This document shows, one piece after another, positions 1 to 10,964 of a DNA stretch of 22,247 nucleotides. Under the pieces are notes generated by a model. That model ran no database searches and was not told the DNA's origin. It saw nothing but the letters and a program-made list of their open reading frames with translations. The stretch is from Reticulomyxa filosa (Eukaryota; Foraminifera; Reticulomyxidae), in NCBI GenBank assembly GCA_000512085.1, contig ASPP01000586.1, forward strand, positions 1 to 22,247. Reading direction: 5' to 3'. The translations under genes and the position numbers were made by a program. Positions within the stretch are counted from its first letter, which is position 1. Each line of letters opens with the position of its first letter.

Positions 1-256
1 AAAGTTTATATCGATGATGAATGATATTAAAATGAATTTTTTTTGTTTTTAATTGCTATCCAAGACTAAAGATGTCGTTAAGATATTGAAAGACAATGAT
101 ATTCAATTGTGCCATTCGACAAAAGCAATCAAGACCAAAGTCACATTTCAAGCAACCATATTGCTTGTGAATGCCCAAAGAAGCGCAAAATGTAAGTATT
201 GCGGACTGGCAAATCATGAAGCAAATTGCAAAAACAAGAACGAGAAACAGACATAA
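1..256 (+). mobile_element. Decayed retroelement ORF1 remnant with CCHC zinc knuckles
   Basis: A short open frame ends in CKYCGLANHEANCKNK, a zinc-knuckle pattern C-x2-C-x4-H-x3-C (one residue short of the usual H-x4-C). Just upstream, in another frame, NHIACECPKK has the second half of another knuckle. The two half-signals are therefore separated by a frameshift. Paired knuckles are typical of the nucleic-acid-binding ORF1 of LINE elements, and LINE RT remnants lie 1.6-3.4 kb downstream. I infer a dead ORF1 fragment. No start codon or complete frame survives, and a zinc-knuckle host gene fragment cannot be excluded. Confidence 0.45.
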
Positions 257-1835
257 ATGTGTATTATGCCGAGAGCATCGTCTAAGAGATTCATTGCAAT
301 ATGACAATGAATGAAGATGCATTCATGAAGAAAAAAGTATATCAAGTCAAATGTGCAACAAGCAAAGAATTATTATCATACTGATGCTACCAAGAAAAAA
401 GATTAAATTGCGACTACCAATATGCAAGCAGATCTATGACCAGTAGGTCTATTGGTATTCCCAGAATAATACCAAACATTAGAACAAAACTTTCATCAGC
501 ACATCTGTTTATTTGCAAGAAATATTCACAAAGAAGAATATTATAATTTAAAAAAAAATTCATTTAAACATATAAACAATTTTTGTCTTCAACAAACGAA
601 AACAGAAACAAAGACAAAGAAAACAAACTTTTCAAACTAATAAGAAAATTTTTTTTATCGTAGATGTTTATACTAGTTGAAAATTTCATATCTGATCTTG
701 CGATATTTCGTAAAATCATATAGCGGACAACGAGTATACCAAGCGAAATTTCTGAAAACAGCTATTGAAACAGAATAGAAAGACCAAACAAAGTTTGCAA
801 GCAAAAAATTGAGTAACTTTCCATTGAATAATTGCAATTAAACATTCACACACAATTGATTATTTTAAGTATTAAATTTTAATTTTTGTTTTAGTTTTTT
901 CTAATTTGTTAAAAGAAGCGAATTTAATATCAATATTTTATGAGACTTCGACAATTCGAAAACAAGAGTCAAATTGTTTTCACAACCGTTGATTGATCGC
1001 AACATTTAATTTTTGAAATTTACTTTGCTCTTTTGATATTTTAAATTTAATTAAGACTTTAAATTGATATTTTTGCTTGTTGTGTTAATTGTGAGTGAGT
1101 TTTAACAATTTTGTAGAGCTTTTCCTTTGCTTTTTGTTTTTATTTTAGTACTGTGTTCCTTTTGGGATGAGGTGCTCTTTAACTAGGAAAAAAAAAATTA
1201 TAATTTCTAGTATCTTTACGTTCATCGGATTGATCTGGAGTATTATTCGAATCAAAAGAAACCGTTGTTATTCTGCAGTTTCTATTGAAACTTGCAGTGC
1301 AAGCAACTCAATATTCAGCATCATTGATCAGTAATTGAAGAACAGATAATGTGGAATTAGATACAATCATTTCCCAATATCTTCACCACGAATTAAACGA
1401 TAAAAGATCAAAATTCTTTGGACAAAGCAGTCGAATCTTAGACTAAATGTGTTATTGAAGCTGGAGAAGCGACAATTTAAGTCGGTTCAAAGCATTGAAT
1501 ACCAATAAGGTATGTATTATTCTAGTATTGATGAACAAAGAGGTAAATTCAGTGGCGATCATTGGCAAACACTTTAGTGAAGGAACAAAAATGTCCCATG
1601 GCGGCATGGCAAAAATAAAAGTTCATTAACATGCGAGGATGCGAAGGCATCCGCTCCTTCTGCTCCGAGCGCGATAAGGCCATCAAGCAACGATCAAACT
1701 CAAACAAGTGGTTAAAACAAAAACAGCTCCTTAGAAACTCAGTCCGAAAAAAACAAAACGGACGAAAAGAATAGTCAAAAAAAAATTAAGATGCTTCAAC
1801 TTGTTGATTTTTGTTTTGCTTTGAGTCGACAATTT
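257..1835. other. AT-rich stretch without a recognisable gene
   Basis: No open frame here resembles a known protein. The stretch is A/T-rich with many in-frame stops on both strands. A short block at about 1142-1182 resembles the dispersed repeat described at 2478 and 4202. A less AT-rich block at 1640-1700 can be read as an Ala/Ser/Pro-rich peptide (EDAKASAPSAPSAIRPSS), possibly decayed ORF1 of a retroelement. That reading is a guess. Confidence 0.4.
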
Positions 1836-2415
1836 ACCATTCTATGAGATATTGTTCAAATAAGTCTTTGGTTTCCAAATCTTGTATGCCAACACAAGAT
1901 TATGACCATTGAATCGACCTGTCCATCTGACGCACTTGTGGTATAACTTCACCTTTTCTTTCCTTCGTTGTAATTCAAGAGGGAGTTGTGAAATAACATT
2001 GACTGTGTCATAAGCAGTCTGGTTCATTAAACCAAAAATTCGACAATCCTTTGTATCCTTTCCAATATTATCTTATGAGTCTACTTCACCATTCCAAAAT
2101 GCAGATGCATACTCTAGACTCGGACGAATAATTGCTTATATAATAGATTATATTTGGATAAACTTTCATATGTGTTATGCCACTATTGGAATCCTGCTTG
2201 TGTTTGATGTAATAATTACTTATCATTCAACCACTACATGAATCCCCTTGTGATGATCATTTCCATTAATTTACTAACGCTTGATAACAATGCGATCGGC
2301 CTTGATCCTTGCACTGACTATGGAGACAAATGTATCATAGTCTCAATAACTTCTTCTTTTGTAATATCACTCCCATCAATAAAATCATCGCTCAATTCCA
2401 ATAGTTTAGATATCT
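1836..2415 (-). mobile_element. Decayed LINE-type reverse transcriptase fragment, minus strand
   Basis: Reading the minus strand from about 2415 downward gives a non-LTR RT finger region: DITKEEVIETM, then SRPIALLSSVSKLMEMIITR, then LLHQTQAGF. It continues after a gap with AIIRPSLEYASAFWNGE, and then the RT C-terminal connection region with NQTAYDTVNVISQLPLELQ and VKLYHKCVRW. Several in-frame TAG/TAA stops interrupt it. The palm core that should carry the F/YADD motif is missing between TYESLS and the IIRPSLEYA block, so this copy has an internal deletion as well as stops. It is a dead element oriented opposite to the RT fragment at 2640-3770. The motif order is characteristic of LINE RTs of the jockey/CR1/I type. 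Confidence 0.85.
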
Positions 2416-2477
2416 TCAATCATTTCATAATATTTTACATCCACATCTTTTGGATGCTGATAATGTTCTGTAGATGT

Positions 2478-2740
2478 CTTTTTTTTAAATAGAAAGAATG
2501 TTATAAGTTGAATTCACAGAAGAAAATATTGCAAAACAAGCACTTGAATACAGTACTAAGTATTACAATATGTTACAAAAGTAACCAACAAACAGCATTC
2601 TAGCTTCAACTTTGCAGCTATAGCTTTAATTTAAAAATTGTTTGAATGAAAATCATCTATCTCATTGTAAAAAGGTTTCAATTTATTCTTCAAACTTTTG
2701 TTATCATCACTCGGTTGATTGCCTTTGTCTCACAGGATTA
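2478..2740 (-). repeat. Dispersed noncoding repeat, copy A
   Basis: This block aligns by eye with 4202-4490 over roughly 260 bases. Shared strings include a T-run followed by AA, AAAATATTG, CAAGCAC, ACAGTACTAA, GTTACAAAA, GTAACCAACAAA and a late ATCATCAC. Strand is set relative to shorter copies at 1142-1182 and 3847-3920, which match its reverse complement. Its right end meets the plus-strand RT fragment. It could be the untranslated end of a LINE or an independent short element. Exact ends are uncertain. Confidence 0.6.
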
Positions 2741-3770
2741 TTCCTGTTATACATTAATGACATTGTGTATTCAGTTCAAGATTCAATTCAATGTTGGATG
2801 TTTGCAGATGATGTTGCATTGCGGACATCTATTTACACAAGAAGGGATTAAAGTTGTAAAGGGAAACACTATCAAGAGTATACATTTATGCTTTGAAGTT
2901 GGTTTTCCGAGATACAGCCTGATCAATATCCACATCAAGGCAAATTGCCAATACAGATTGCAAGGCTTTCATATTCCAGCAAATCGCCTTTCGAGAAATG
3001 AAAGGGGTTAACATCAGATATTAAACGTTTGATGAAGATAGAAGTTGCAAACCTGATCCAAGACTTGGAGGAGCAGTATTTGTCATTCAAGTTCCGTCTC
3101 AATCACAATAGATCGAATTGGAGTTCCCAATCAAAGGAATCACAACAATAATTGTCAGTGAAATAGACAAGCATTGGAAAAAATTCAATTCCAGTACAAA
3201 GATGAAAGAGTTATTCTATATTTGCTTTGAATGCAATTCACAACAAATACAACTCGGAAACTTATAATTTTCCAATTGCAGAATGCCAAAGATTGATTAA
3301 AGGACTTGGAGGAAATTGTGTTCCTGAGATTTATTGGATCAAAGGACACTCCGGAATTTCTATAAATAAAAGAGCAGACGCAGTGACAAAGTTAGTAAGA
3401 TTCCAAGCAGAATAGATAAATCGGCACCATTTCTGAATTTCCATGAATTGAATCCGTTTTTCACAGAAGAATAGAATCGATATTGGGCAAATGAAATGGA
3501 ACCACACAATGTCCCAAACGATATTTACGCAATCTGATTGAAGCACAATCATTCGAAAAGATTGCTTTGCATCGATTTGAAGTATAAGCGCAGAGATGTT
3601 TGCATGGCAAGCAGCAGTCAAGAATTTGTTGCCTCAATTTCAATTCAACATATCAAACCTGAGAAATTTGGTTATTGGAGACAAGATATGTGAACATGAA
3701 ACAATGACAAAAATTGTCAAAGAACTTGCGAAGTTAATCGTTGCAACTGGAAGAATTATTTAAAAATAAA
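2640..3770 (+). mobile_element. Decayed LINE-type element fragment: RT palm, RNase H and 3' tail
   Basis: The RT palm is recognisable from LFLLYINDIV at about 2735 to FADDVAL at 2801, the catalytic F/YADD motif. An RNase H domain follows at about 3040-3415. Its first strand reads DPRLGGAVFVI, a middle part FPIKGITTIIVSEID, then ECQRLIKGLGG and YWIKGHSGISINKRAD, which matches the W-x-x-GHsGi-gN-x-AD signature of LINE RNase H. A tail at about 3680-3765 reads ICEHETMTKIVKEL, similar to the C-terminal Cys/His region of such elements. Stops and frame changes separate all blocks, and the RT fingers are absent, so the copy is dead. Confidence 0.82.
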
Positions 3771-3846
3771 TTTTTCAACTAAATAAAACTATTTCAAAAA
3801 ACATCTATTTTGTTATTTGGTTTTATATTTATACTTTTCTTTTGTA

Positions 3847-3920
3847 TCATTTAGTGCCATGTCCTATTTTGGACCAGGTGCTTTTTCAATTTGCTTTGCA
3901 CTTTGTGACATTAACAAAAT
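3847..3920 (+). repeat. Inverted copy of the dispersed repeat
   Basis: ATTTAGTGCCATGTCC, AGGTGCTTTTT and TTTGCACTTTGTGACATTAA match the reverse complement of the block at 4230-4300 with scattered substitutions. A shorter relative, with ATTTTAGTACTGTGTTC and GAGGTGCT, lies at 1142-1182. It sits directly 3' of the plus-strand LINE fragment, so it may be that element's 3' end. Confidence 0.5.
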
Positions 3921-4201
3921 GAACAAATAATGTCCGGAAATTTCCATAAAATTTATGCATTACTACTTTTCTAAACAACACACTTTTATTTCTCAATCCA
4001 AGTAACTGAAAAACTGATTTAAATTTTTGTGACAACAATCGTTGGCGTATTCGTACACAAGAATTGTCTTGTGACACATTCAATGTTATTTCCCAAATTC
4101 CCCCTCTTAAATTACAACGAATACAAGAAGATGTGATATTTGCCACAATAGCTGGAGTTATAATATACAATCAAGAGCATTATAACAAACATTGATCATA
4201 G

Positions 4202-4490
4202 ACTTTTTTTTAATTGAAGAATGTAATTGTTAAATTGACAAAAAGGCAAAATATTGTAAAGCAAGCACCTCACTCAAACTTGAACACAGTACTAAATAAT
4301 ACAATACGTTACAAAAAAGTAACCAACAAATAATATTCAAACTTCAACATTGAAGCAATAATTTTATTTTAGAATTTGTTTAGAGGAAAATAGAGAATGT
4401 ATCCTTTTATATCACTTCAAAATGATCTCAATTTAACCCATAAAACTTTTTGATCATCACACAGTAGCATTGCTCCCCTTTGTGCAGATC
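4202..4490 (-). repeat. Dispersed noncoding repeat, copy B
   Basis: Direct repeat of 2478-2740. The core AAAATATTG...ACAGTACTAAAT...GTTACAAAAAAGTAACCAACAAA is nearly unbroken. Relative to copy A it carries an insertion near CCTCACTCAAACT. It has no coding potential that I can see. Confidence 0.6.
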
Positions 4491-5254
4491 AGGTGGAATC
4501 CAAGGGTCCCTTTGGGACTCAGACTCTACGAGACTTCAGCAAACAGTGAAGTCATATTCTTCGAATGTTAAATATCAATCAAATTAAAATAAAAAAATTC
4601 AACATTCTCAGTTATCACCTTACAAAACTATATCACTCAAAAAACAAATCAAAACAAACATAAAAACTGTTGAAGCATTTTATTTTTTTAGTTTCCGTCT
4701 TTTGTTGCCTTTTCATTAACCTCTTGGCCTTTGTGGACCTTTTCGTTGGTTTACTGTCCTGGCTCGTAGCCTTATGCTTTTATCGTGTTTTTGGTACATA
4801 GTCCGAAAACATTTGTTAATGAGATACCTAATCTCGATTGAAAGATATATTTTGGTATTTTTACTAATCCCTTTCGCTTCGTCATTTGCTCATGTTGGCT
4901 TTTTTAGTTATCTAATGATTACGAAGGTCATATGAATTTTTTTATCATATACTTAATCAATAATTAATCATTAAATATCTTATTGTTGAATGTTGATTAT
5001 TCTAACTTATTGCAAGTTCGTGATTAATTCTATATTCAACAAATAGTATTCCAACATATATAAATCACCAATTGTCAGAAAATTTTGATATTACTTAATG
5101 TTCTATATATTGTATTAAATGTCATTATGTGATACCTTTAAATGATAAAGTTTATCTTGTTGCAAATAATTCTCGCAAGAAAGCACATCAATTGCAACTA
5201 GATTTGATTCAATAACATAATATTCAACAGCATACACAAAATTTGTAGTTAATT
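4491..5254. other. AT-rich stretch without a recognisable gene
   Basis: No motif or domain was recognised on either strand. The sequence is very AT-rich with frequent stops. Its right part, from about 5100 on, could be heavily decayed continuation of the WD40 pseudogene, but I cannot align any convincing repeat there. Confidence 0.4.
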
Positions 5255-5690
5255 GGACACTTGAATTTGTTTACCAGATCGAATATCCTACAAACGAATA
5301 CTTTTATCTCTAAATCCAGATAATATTATATTTGCACCATTAATTCCTAATTTATTTGTTCCATTTTATACTAATAATTAAATTTTTTCGTCCTTTAAAT
5401 AAAACTAATTGTTTAGTTGTTTCAATATCACATGTACTAGTTCCATCAAATGATCCAGAACAATTTGTATATCCACTGCCAGCAATCAAATCAATATTGT
5501 TACTTTGCAGCGTTGAAATATCCAACATACAATGCAACATTCATGTCCATTGGAATCATGTAATGATTTGGATGTTTTAGTATCACATAAACGAACAGTT
5601 TTGTCCAATGATAAAGGACAAATAACATTACGGTAATTATTATAATAATGATATTGTGAAAATTCACAAAATACACAGATGAACGAAATA
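5255..5690 (-). pseudogene. WD40-repeat pseudogene fragment
   Basis: Minus-strand pieces read, in order, NVICPLSLDKTVRLCDTKTS and LHDSNGHECC, then after a frame change CMLDISTLQSNN, then YTNCSGSFDGTSTCDIETTK and QLVLFKG, then further on INGANIILSGFRDKSIRL, a stop, and DIRSGKQIQV. These are successive WD40 blades of the form SGS-D-T-R-WD-GH. The WD tryptophan is lost repeatedly (CD, CD, stop-D), and the GH of one blade reads GR. Frameshifts plus a stop at a conserved Trp indicate a dead gene copy. The spacer ISTLQSNN and the block around FSQYHYYNN resemble WD40 proteins I associate with Reticulomyxa filosa. No intact flanking exon was found. Confidence 0.75.
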
Positions 5691-6052
5691 CTTCAAGCAT
5701 AAAAACTGTAGTGGCCTATGTTACATGTGATAATGAATAACATGCAAAATGGAAAATAGGCTAACATTTGTTTAATTTGGCGGCACTCTAAACGCATACC
5801 GACGCGCAAAAAAGAAAAAAAACACTTGGAAAATACAGCACAACAAACAGAAAAGCAAAAAAAGAACACATGGGCTTAGAAATAATGCCAAGATTACAAC
5901 GCAACCAACGACCAAGTCATATTGCAAACGCAAAATAGCTAATGAGAAGAACGAGAGAGGAGCATGAATGTACTCTTTTTGCCTCTCCCCTTTTTCTCTT
6001 TGTTCTTTGTAAAATCATTTCCTCAATGTTTGGAAAGACGGAGTCAGTATTT
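5691..6052. other. Intergenic / 3' flank of NDUFAF6-like gene
   Basis: A-rich and T/C-rich tracts with no coding signal. The minus-strand NDUFAF6-like stop codon is at 6053-6055, so at least the right part is probably its 3' UTR. Confidence 0.5.
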
Positions 6053-7595
6053 TTAGAAAGAACCCAAAAGAGAACTCCATTGCAACGCAAGTCGAAAGCC
6101 TGATCCTAAATCAGGTTGCAAAAGATCTTGATGAAAAGGATCAAACTTGCATTTTTCCAAGGTGTTTAAAAAGCGTTGCGCAGCGATTGATAATAGCAAA
6201 ATCGATTTGACTTTGCTATCAAGTTCGTTTTTTATATCCCTCGCCGCAAACAAATGTGCATACGCTTTTTCAGTCAAATCTTCGACTGCAGATCTCAACG
6301 CATCACTGCATTGCCCTTTTAAGATTGTTTCTTCATCTTTCCACACGCTGTATTTGTTCGCCACATCGTCTGGTAGCTTTGTTTTGCGTTATGCGCACAT
6401 GCACATACGTGTTCCAGAAGGGGAAAAGGAAAAAAAAGGGTGAGAAAGGGTGATGAGTGAAGTGAAAACAGAAAAAAAAAGAATAAACTGCAATAAAACC
6501 ATTAGCAGCAGCAAAAGGTATGGATTTCAAAAGTATGGCAAACTGCATAAAGGCCGCGATGTGCGACACTGCAGTAAAGTGTTTGTTAAGTGTATCATCG
6601 CCGTCTCCACTGCTAGCATTGCCATTGCTATTGCTATTGCTATTGCGATTGGGAACACAGCCCAATATTTGCATGGCCAAATATAGTAACACGGCCTGAG
6701 TGTTTTCGGCGTATTCCTCCATGTCCGAGATGGTGGCAAAAGTGTTACTCTGTAGAAACAGGTCACGACCAGAGACGAGACGCAATAGCCATTGGCCGTT
6801 CAAATGGTAGCGATGGCGGACCACGCGAAGTGCGACGAGAACGGGTGTGTCGGGGATGTGCTTTTGATATGCCGTGTTTTGCAACATCGCTTCACGACGC
6901 TCTTTCTCCTCATTCGCCAAATCGCTAACGGCGGAGAGCCACCAGTGCAATCGCATTTTCGCCGCGTCCGTGCCCTTGGCCTCGCTGCGAACACGTGACA
7001 ATTCCAAGTTGAAAGCGCGGGTTACTATCACGCCCAGTTTCTGCGTCTCATTGCATTTCAAGTGTTGCAACGCCAAAAAGGTTTGTGGTTCTTGTTTTCT
7101 GTTTTTGTTTTTGTTTTAGCTTTGTTATCATTGTTTATTGTTGAGTTGTTTTTTTTTAATCCCCCTTTTTTTTAACTTTACTTCTTCGATGCAATATTCA
7201 AAAGCCCTTTTGACTTGATCTTCCTTCTCCTTGGACAGAGGCTGTCGCACTCTTTTTTCTGAGTCTGGATTTTGTCTTGCTGTTGTGGAGGTCTTTCCTT
7301 GGCTTGGATTTTGTGGTGAAGTGCGCTCGCTTCCTTGCTGTGCTTGTTTGTGCGCGTCTTGTGGCGTGTTTGGTGCTGATGGAGATTGAGACTCGGTGAA
7401 GCAACGGCGCTGATAATTATTGCCGTACCTGTCCTTAGATTGATTTGAGTGGGCAAAGCTCACACTGCTTAAAGGATTTTGTTTGGGGCCTGTCTTTACT
7501 CCATTCACATTCACATGATACCGAATCGATGAGCATCTCAGTCGAACACTCGCCTCTCGACCTGCCCAATGCTTAAACATCAAGCATTGTTTCAT
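6053..7595 (-). CDS. NDUFAF6: NDUFAF6-like complex I assembly factor (squalene/phytoene synthase family)
   Basis: Three exons: 7595-7177, 7098-6489 and 6376-6053, giving about 450 aa. Phases agree at both introns (78 bp, GTTAAA..ACAG; 112 bp, GTTTAT..AAAG). The N-terminus is Arg-rich (residues about 1-30), consistent with mitochondrial import, and is followed by a Gln/Ser/Pro/Lys-rich stretch. The synthase-like domain starts near residue 130 with AFEYCIEEVKKQEPQTFLAL across intron 1. It continues with TRAFNLELSRV, MRLHWWLSAV, YAENTQAVLLYLAMQILG and LPDDVANKYSV, and ends KCKFDPFHQDLLQPDL. Spacing matches human NDUFAF6 as I recall it. The family is a non-enzymatic relative of phytoene synthase needed for complex I assembly at the mitochondrial inner membrane. 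A hexanucleotide repeat at 6617-6653 encodes an SN-rich insert. The start at 7595 is the first ATG of the open frame; an upstream exon is possible. Confidence 0.85.
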
Positions 7596-8029
7596 TATTT
7601 CAACTCTCCAATTAGACGTTATTCGTATGCTGCCACTTTTACTGAAAATATCAATGGCCGTTCAATGGCCGATGTATAATTGGAGATAAAACTTTTTTCA
7701 ACTTTCCATTTCATTTCAAGAAGAAATACCAAATCATATCTTGATAGAGTATATTTATTTTGAAACAATTGCAATGCTTTTTACGCGTTCATTTATTGAT
7801 AACAATGATTATTTTCTCATGCACTTGTCAAAAGTCCACTCTATTTACTGTTTTTCCGTTTCTTTAGCTCCATTTATTCCTTCTTTTCTGCAATACTTTT
7901 AGAAGTTTGCACATTGAAAAGGATTCACTTTTCGATGGTTGCAATTTGTTCAACCAAAAAAAACACTGCTTCATTGTAAAAAGAGGGCAATCAAATAATG
8001 CCTCAATTGATTAAAAAAGCAAATAAATA
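7596..8029. other. Intergenic between SFSWAP-like and NDUFAF6-like genes
   Basis: No open frame with domain similarity. It separates the 3' end of the minus-strand SFSWAP-like gene from the 5' end of the minus-strand NDUFAF6-like gene, so it must hold the former's 3' UTR and the latter's promoter. I see no identifiable core promoter motif. Confidence 0.5.
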
Positions 8030-10964
8030 TCAATCGTGCAATTTTGTTTTTGATTTTTCTATTCTGTACTTTTTTTGATCCCTTTCCCTTTCCCGACTTC
8101 TGCTGTGGCTACGTTTCTTTTCTTGTTGAAACCTGCTTCCATTGCGACTGCTTGTGCGGTGGTATTTGCCTTTGTTGCGAGAAGTAGATCTGGAGGATGA
8201 GGTTGACCTTGATTTGCTTTTTGATCGTTTTGTTTTTTTGAATTTATGCTCTTTTTTGTTACGATAGTCCTTATTGGATGAGCGTGACGAGGATGAAGAT
8301 TTACTGCTGTGTCGCATTCGTTCCCGACTACGACTGCGACCTTTGTGTCTATAACTTTCAGTATTTTTTTCTTTGGAGACATTTCTCTCATTACTTCTGT
8401 CATCTCGATGTCGTGATCTGCTGCGATCACGTCTCTTTTTGCTAATGCTGCTGTTGCTCCTGCTCCGGCCTCTGCAGGATGTGAGATTGTCCCCGTTGCC
8501 TTTTGTGGAAATGAGAGATTTGTCGCGTTTGCCTGTCTGTGTGGGCGACGAGTCATCCTTTTTAACACCATTTTTGGATCTCCTCTGTCCCTTCCTGTCT
8601 TGTTCGTTGTGTTTATTGGCTTCACTTGAGATCGAACGCGACCGAGACGTGGACCGCCTCGATTTGCGACTTTCGTTATCGTCTTTGTTTTCGTTTTTCA
8701 GCATCTGTGATCCAACAAACATACTTGTTCGAATGGATGCACATCACTCCAAGCCAAGTGAGACAGACACAGTTTAACTTTGAATTTGATTTGAAGTTTG
8801 ACAATTTTCCATAGATAATACAAGTGATAAGGATTGTCCGAGTCCAAAAACGCCATGTCTTTGTTGTGTTGGTTATAGGTTTTGATCTATTGTTCGTCAC
8901 AACATTATTCCGCGTGTTGTGCTCACGACTATTGCCACAGTTATGTTTGTGGCATCGCCCTCTCTCCCTCTCCCCTTTTGGTAGTTCCAAACAAAACAGT
9001 TACGCAACTACTTGCTCGTAGTCTTTGCCAGACTTGACCACATTTTCCGCTGTTTCTTCGATCAGCGCAACAATCTGTTATTTGTTTCATTTGCATTATT
9101 ATTATTATTAATGTGGATTGCTATTTCAATTAAAAAAAAAAAAAAACAGACAAATAACAACAGCGTTTCATGTAACGTACGTGAGAAGCAGGCCTTTCTC
9201 CTTGAAATGATCCGTCGCTGTTGGTATCTGCATCTTCTTCCTGTTTGGATTTGTCTTGAAGTGGCTTGAAGAAATCATTGGTGGTTTCGACGGTGGGATG
9301 TTTGAATGTGCTGTTGGGCGAAAACCCAGGTGGCTTGGAAGGAATTGTCGCTTCTGTTTCTGGCCCGCTTTCATCATCCGAATTGTAGATCGCTAGCGCT
9401 GCCAATGCCGACTTTGTGTCGTTTGCAGTATCCGATGGCTTTGTTGTTTTCTTTCTCGTCTCCTCACTCTCCACTTTTTGGGTGGGCTATTTACCAATTT
9501 GATGCAAGTATGTTTGTGTGCGGTGGGCTCGAATGTGTGACACCAACTCTCATTTAAAAAACACATAAACAAATAAATAAAAAAACAATCAAACTAAACT
9601 CACGACGCAAACATATGATTCCAAAAAACAAGAAAGGGGACAATAGAATAGCACACAAAGTGAATTGTTTGGACAAGCAAGCAAACATTCAAAATCATGA
9701 CACCCACACAATGAATGAACCCCCGCCCCCCTCCTCTCCTTCTCTTTCATAACACCAACAACAATTAAAAAGGTGATGCACGGAACACAACGTCGATAAA
9801 ACAACGACAATAACATGTGACCACCCTTTTCTTTTTATCTTGTCTTTTCTTTTCTGTTCTTTCTCACCCTTTGTCTCTCTCTCTCCCTTCCCTTGGCAAT
9901 GTAAAGAAGAGGGGATAGTGAAGCCATACCATTTGTGTTAATCTCTTTTTGAGAAAAGTGTAATAAGGATATAATTGATCCATTGGATCCATAAAATTGA
10001 ATTCTGCATTGTTTGCCTATGTATCACAACGCCCACAAACAAACACACAAACATGCTTCTCAACAGTACTGACTTAACAAAAAAAATAAATAATAACAAT
10101 AATAACAGCATTTTTTGAACGTGTCACAAAAAAAAGATTAGAGAGAAATGGCAAAAGTTGAGAGAAAAGGGGGGAAGAAGGAGGGAAGAAAAATAAAAAA
10201 ATTTAAAAAAAAGTTCATTTGCCATATGATCGACAAGTTTAACTTATTATCAATACATTACTTATTATTATGCCAAAAGAGCCTAGGAATTGACTATGTG
10301 GTTTTTAATACGTATACACATATATGCTGTATTTTGGACGGCCTTTGTGCTCGTATGTTACCCTTTTATTTGTCGTACCTGTTTGATTTGAGCATAATTT
10401 CAAATTGTAATCCTTTTTCGTGGACCCATTTGGCCGTTTTTTCAATCAGTTGATGTTTTGCCAACGTAGGTGGCTGTGATTGTTCATTGCCATCAAAGAA
10501 AAAAATTGGTTGGTTGTTTAATTCATGTAAATACGCGCACATACAAAAAAAAAAAAAAGAAAATCTGCTGTGCTAACCACCGGAATTGTTGGCAGTACAT
10601 AAAAAGGGGGGCAAAATGGCTGGGTCTGAGAATGTTCGTTCTTGCTGGGCAAAACGAAGCCTGGCGGGAGATCTTTGTGTATAAAGTTTTGGGTTGGGAC
10701 ATCAAAGTGCAAATACGTTGAATTCGAGAGCGAGGACGTGGGAACACTACAAACAAAAATCAACTTACTAGGCTCAGGATTATGATTTTTTTGAGTATAC
10801 TCTTGTTCTAGTGCATCCAACTCTGCTAAGAGTTTTGATTCTTCTTCTTCAAGTGAAAGCATTAGCATATATTCGAAAGGAACCACTCTTTTTTTTTTTG
10901 CATTAAGGTTCTGTTCAACTGGTGTTACAAAATCCTTTTTGTTCTGTTTTCTAGTTCGGTACAT
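8030..10964 (-). CDS. SFSWAP: SFSWAP-like splicing regulator: two SURP domains and RS tail
   Basis: Seven exons rebuilt: 10964-10581, 10473-10379, 10016-9930, 9486-9181, 9074-9012, 8886-8779 and 8704-8030, about 572 aa. Exon 1 has an acidic coiled stretch (LEEEESKLLAELDALEQEY) and then DLPPGFVLPSK, like the segment before SURP1 in suppressor-of-white-apricot. SURP1 spans exons 2-3: HQLIEKTAKWVHEKGLQFEI, MLKSNR, then NNAEFNFMDPMDQLYPYY. SURP2 spans exons 5-6: IVALIEETAENVVKSGKDYE, then NKDMAFLDSDNPYHLYYLWK. Exon 7 is a long Arg/Ser RS domain. SURP domains bind splicing factors, and this family regulates alternative splicing in the nucleus. The exon 2-3 junction is one base out of phase. The donors of exons 1 and 6 are weak (GTGGTT, GTTAAA). 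The N-terminal DRY-type region of animal homologues is not visible. Confidence 0.85.

Noticed and set aside
8373-8777. A plus-strand Leu-rich open frame of 134 codons
   Set aside because: It is the complement of the RS-repeat exon of the SFSWAP-like gene; Leu/Arg-rich shadows of RS repeats are expected.
10747-10768. A possible 22-base micro-intron (GTAAGT..TGTAG) in exon 1 of the SFSWAP-like gene
   Set aside because: Removing it would shift the frame and destroy FDVPTQNFIHKDLPPGFVLP, which resembles the segment before SURP1. The unspliced frame is open.
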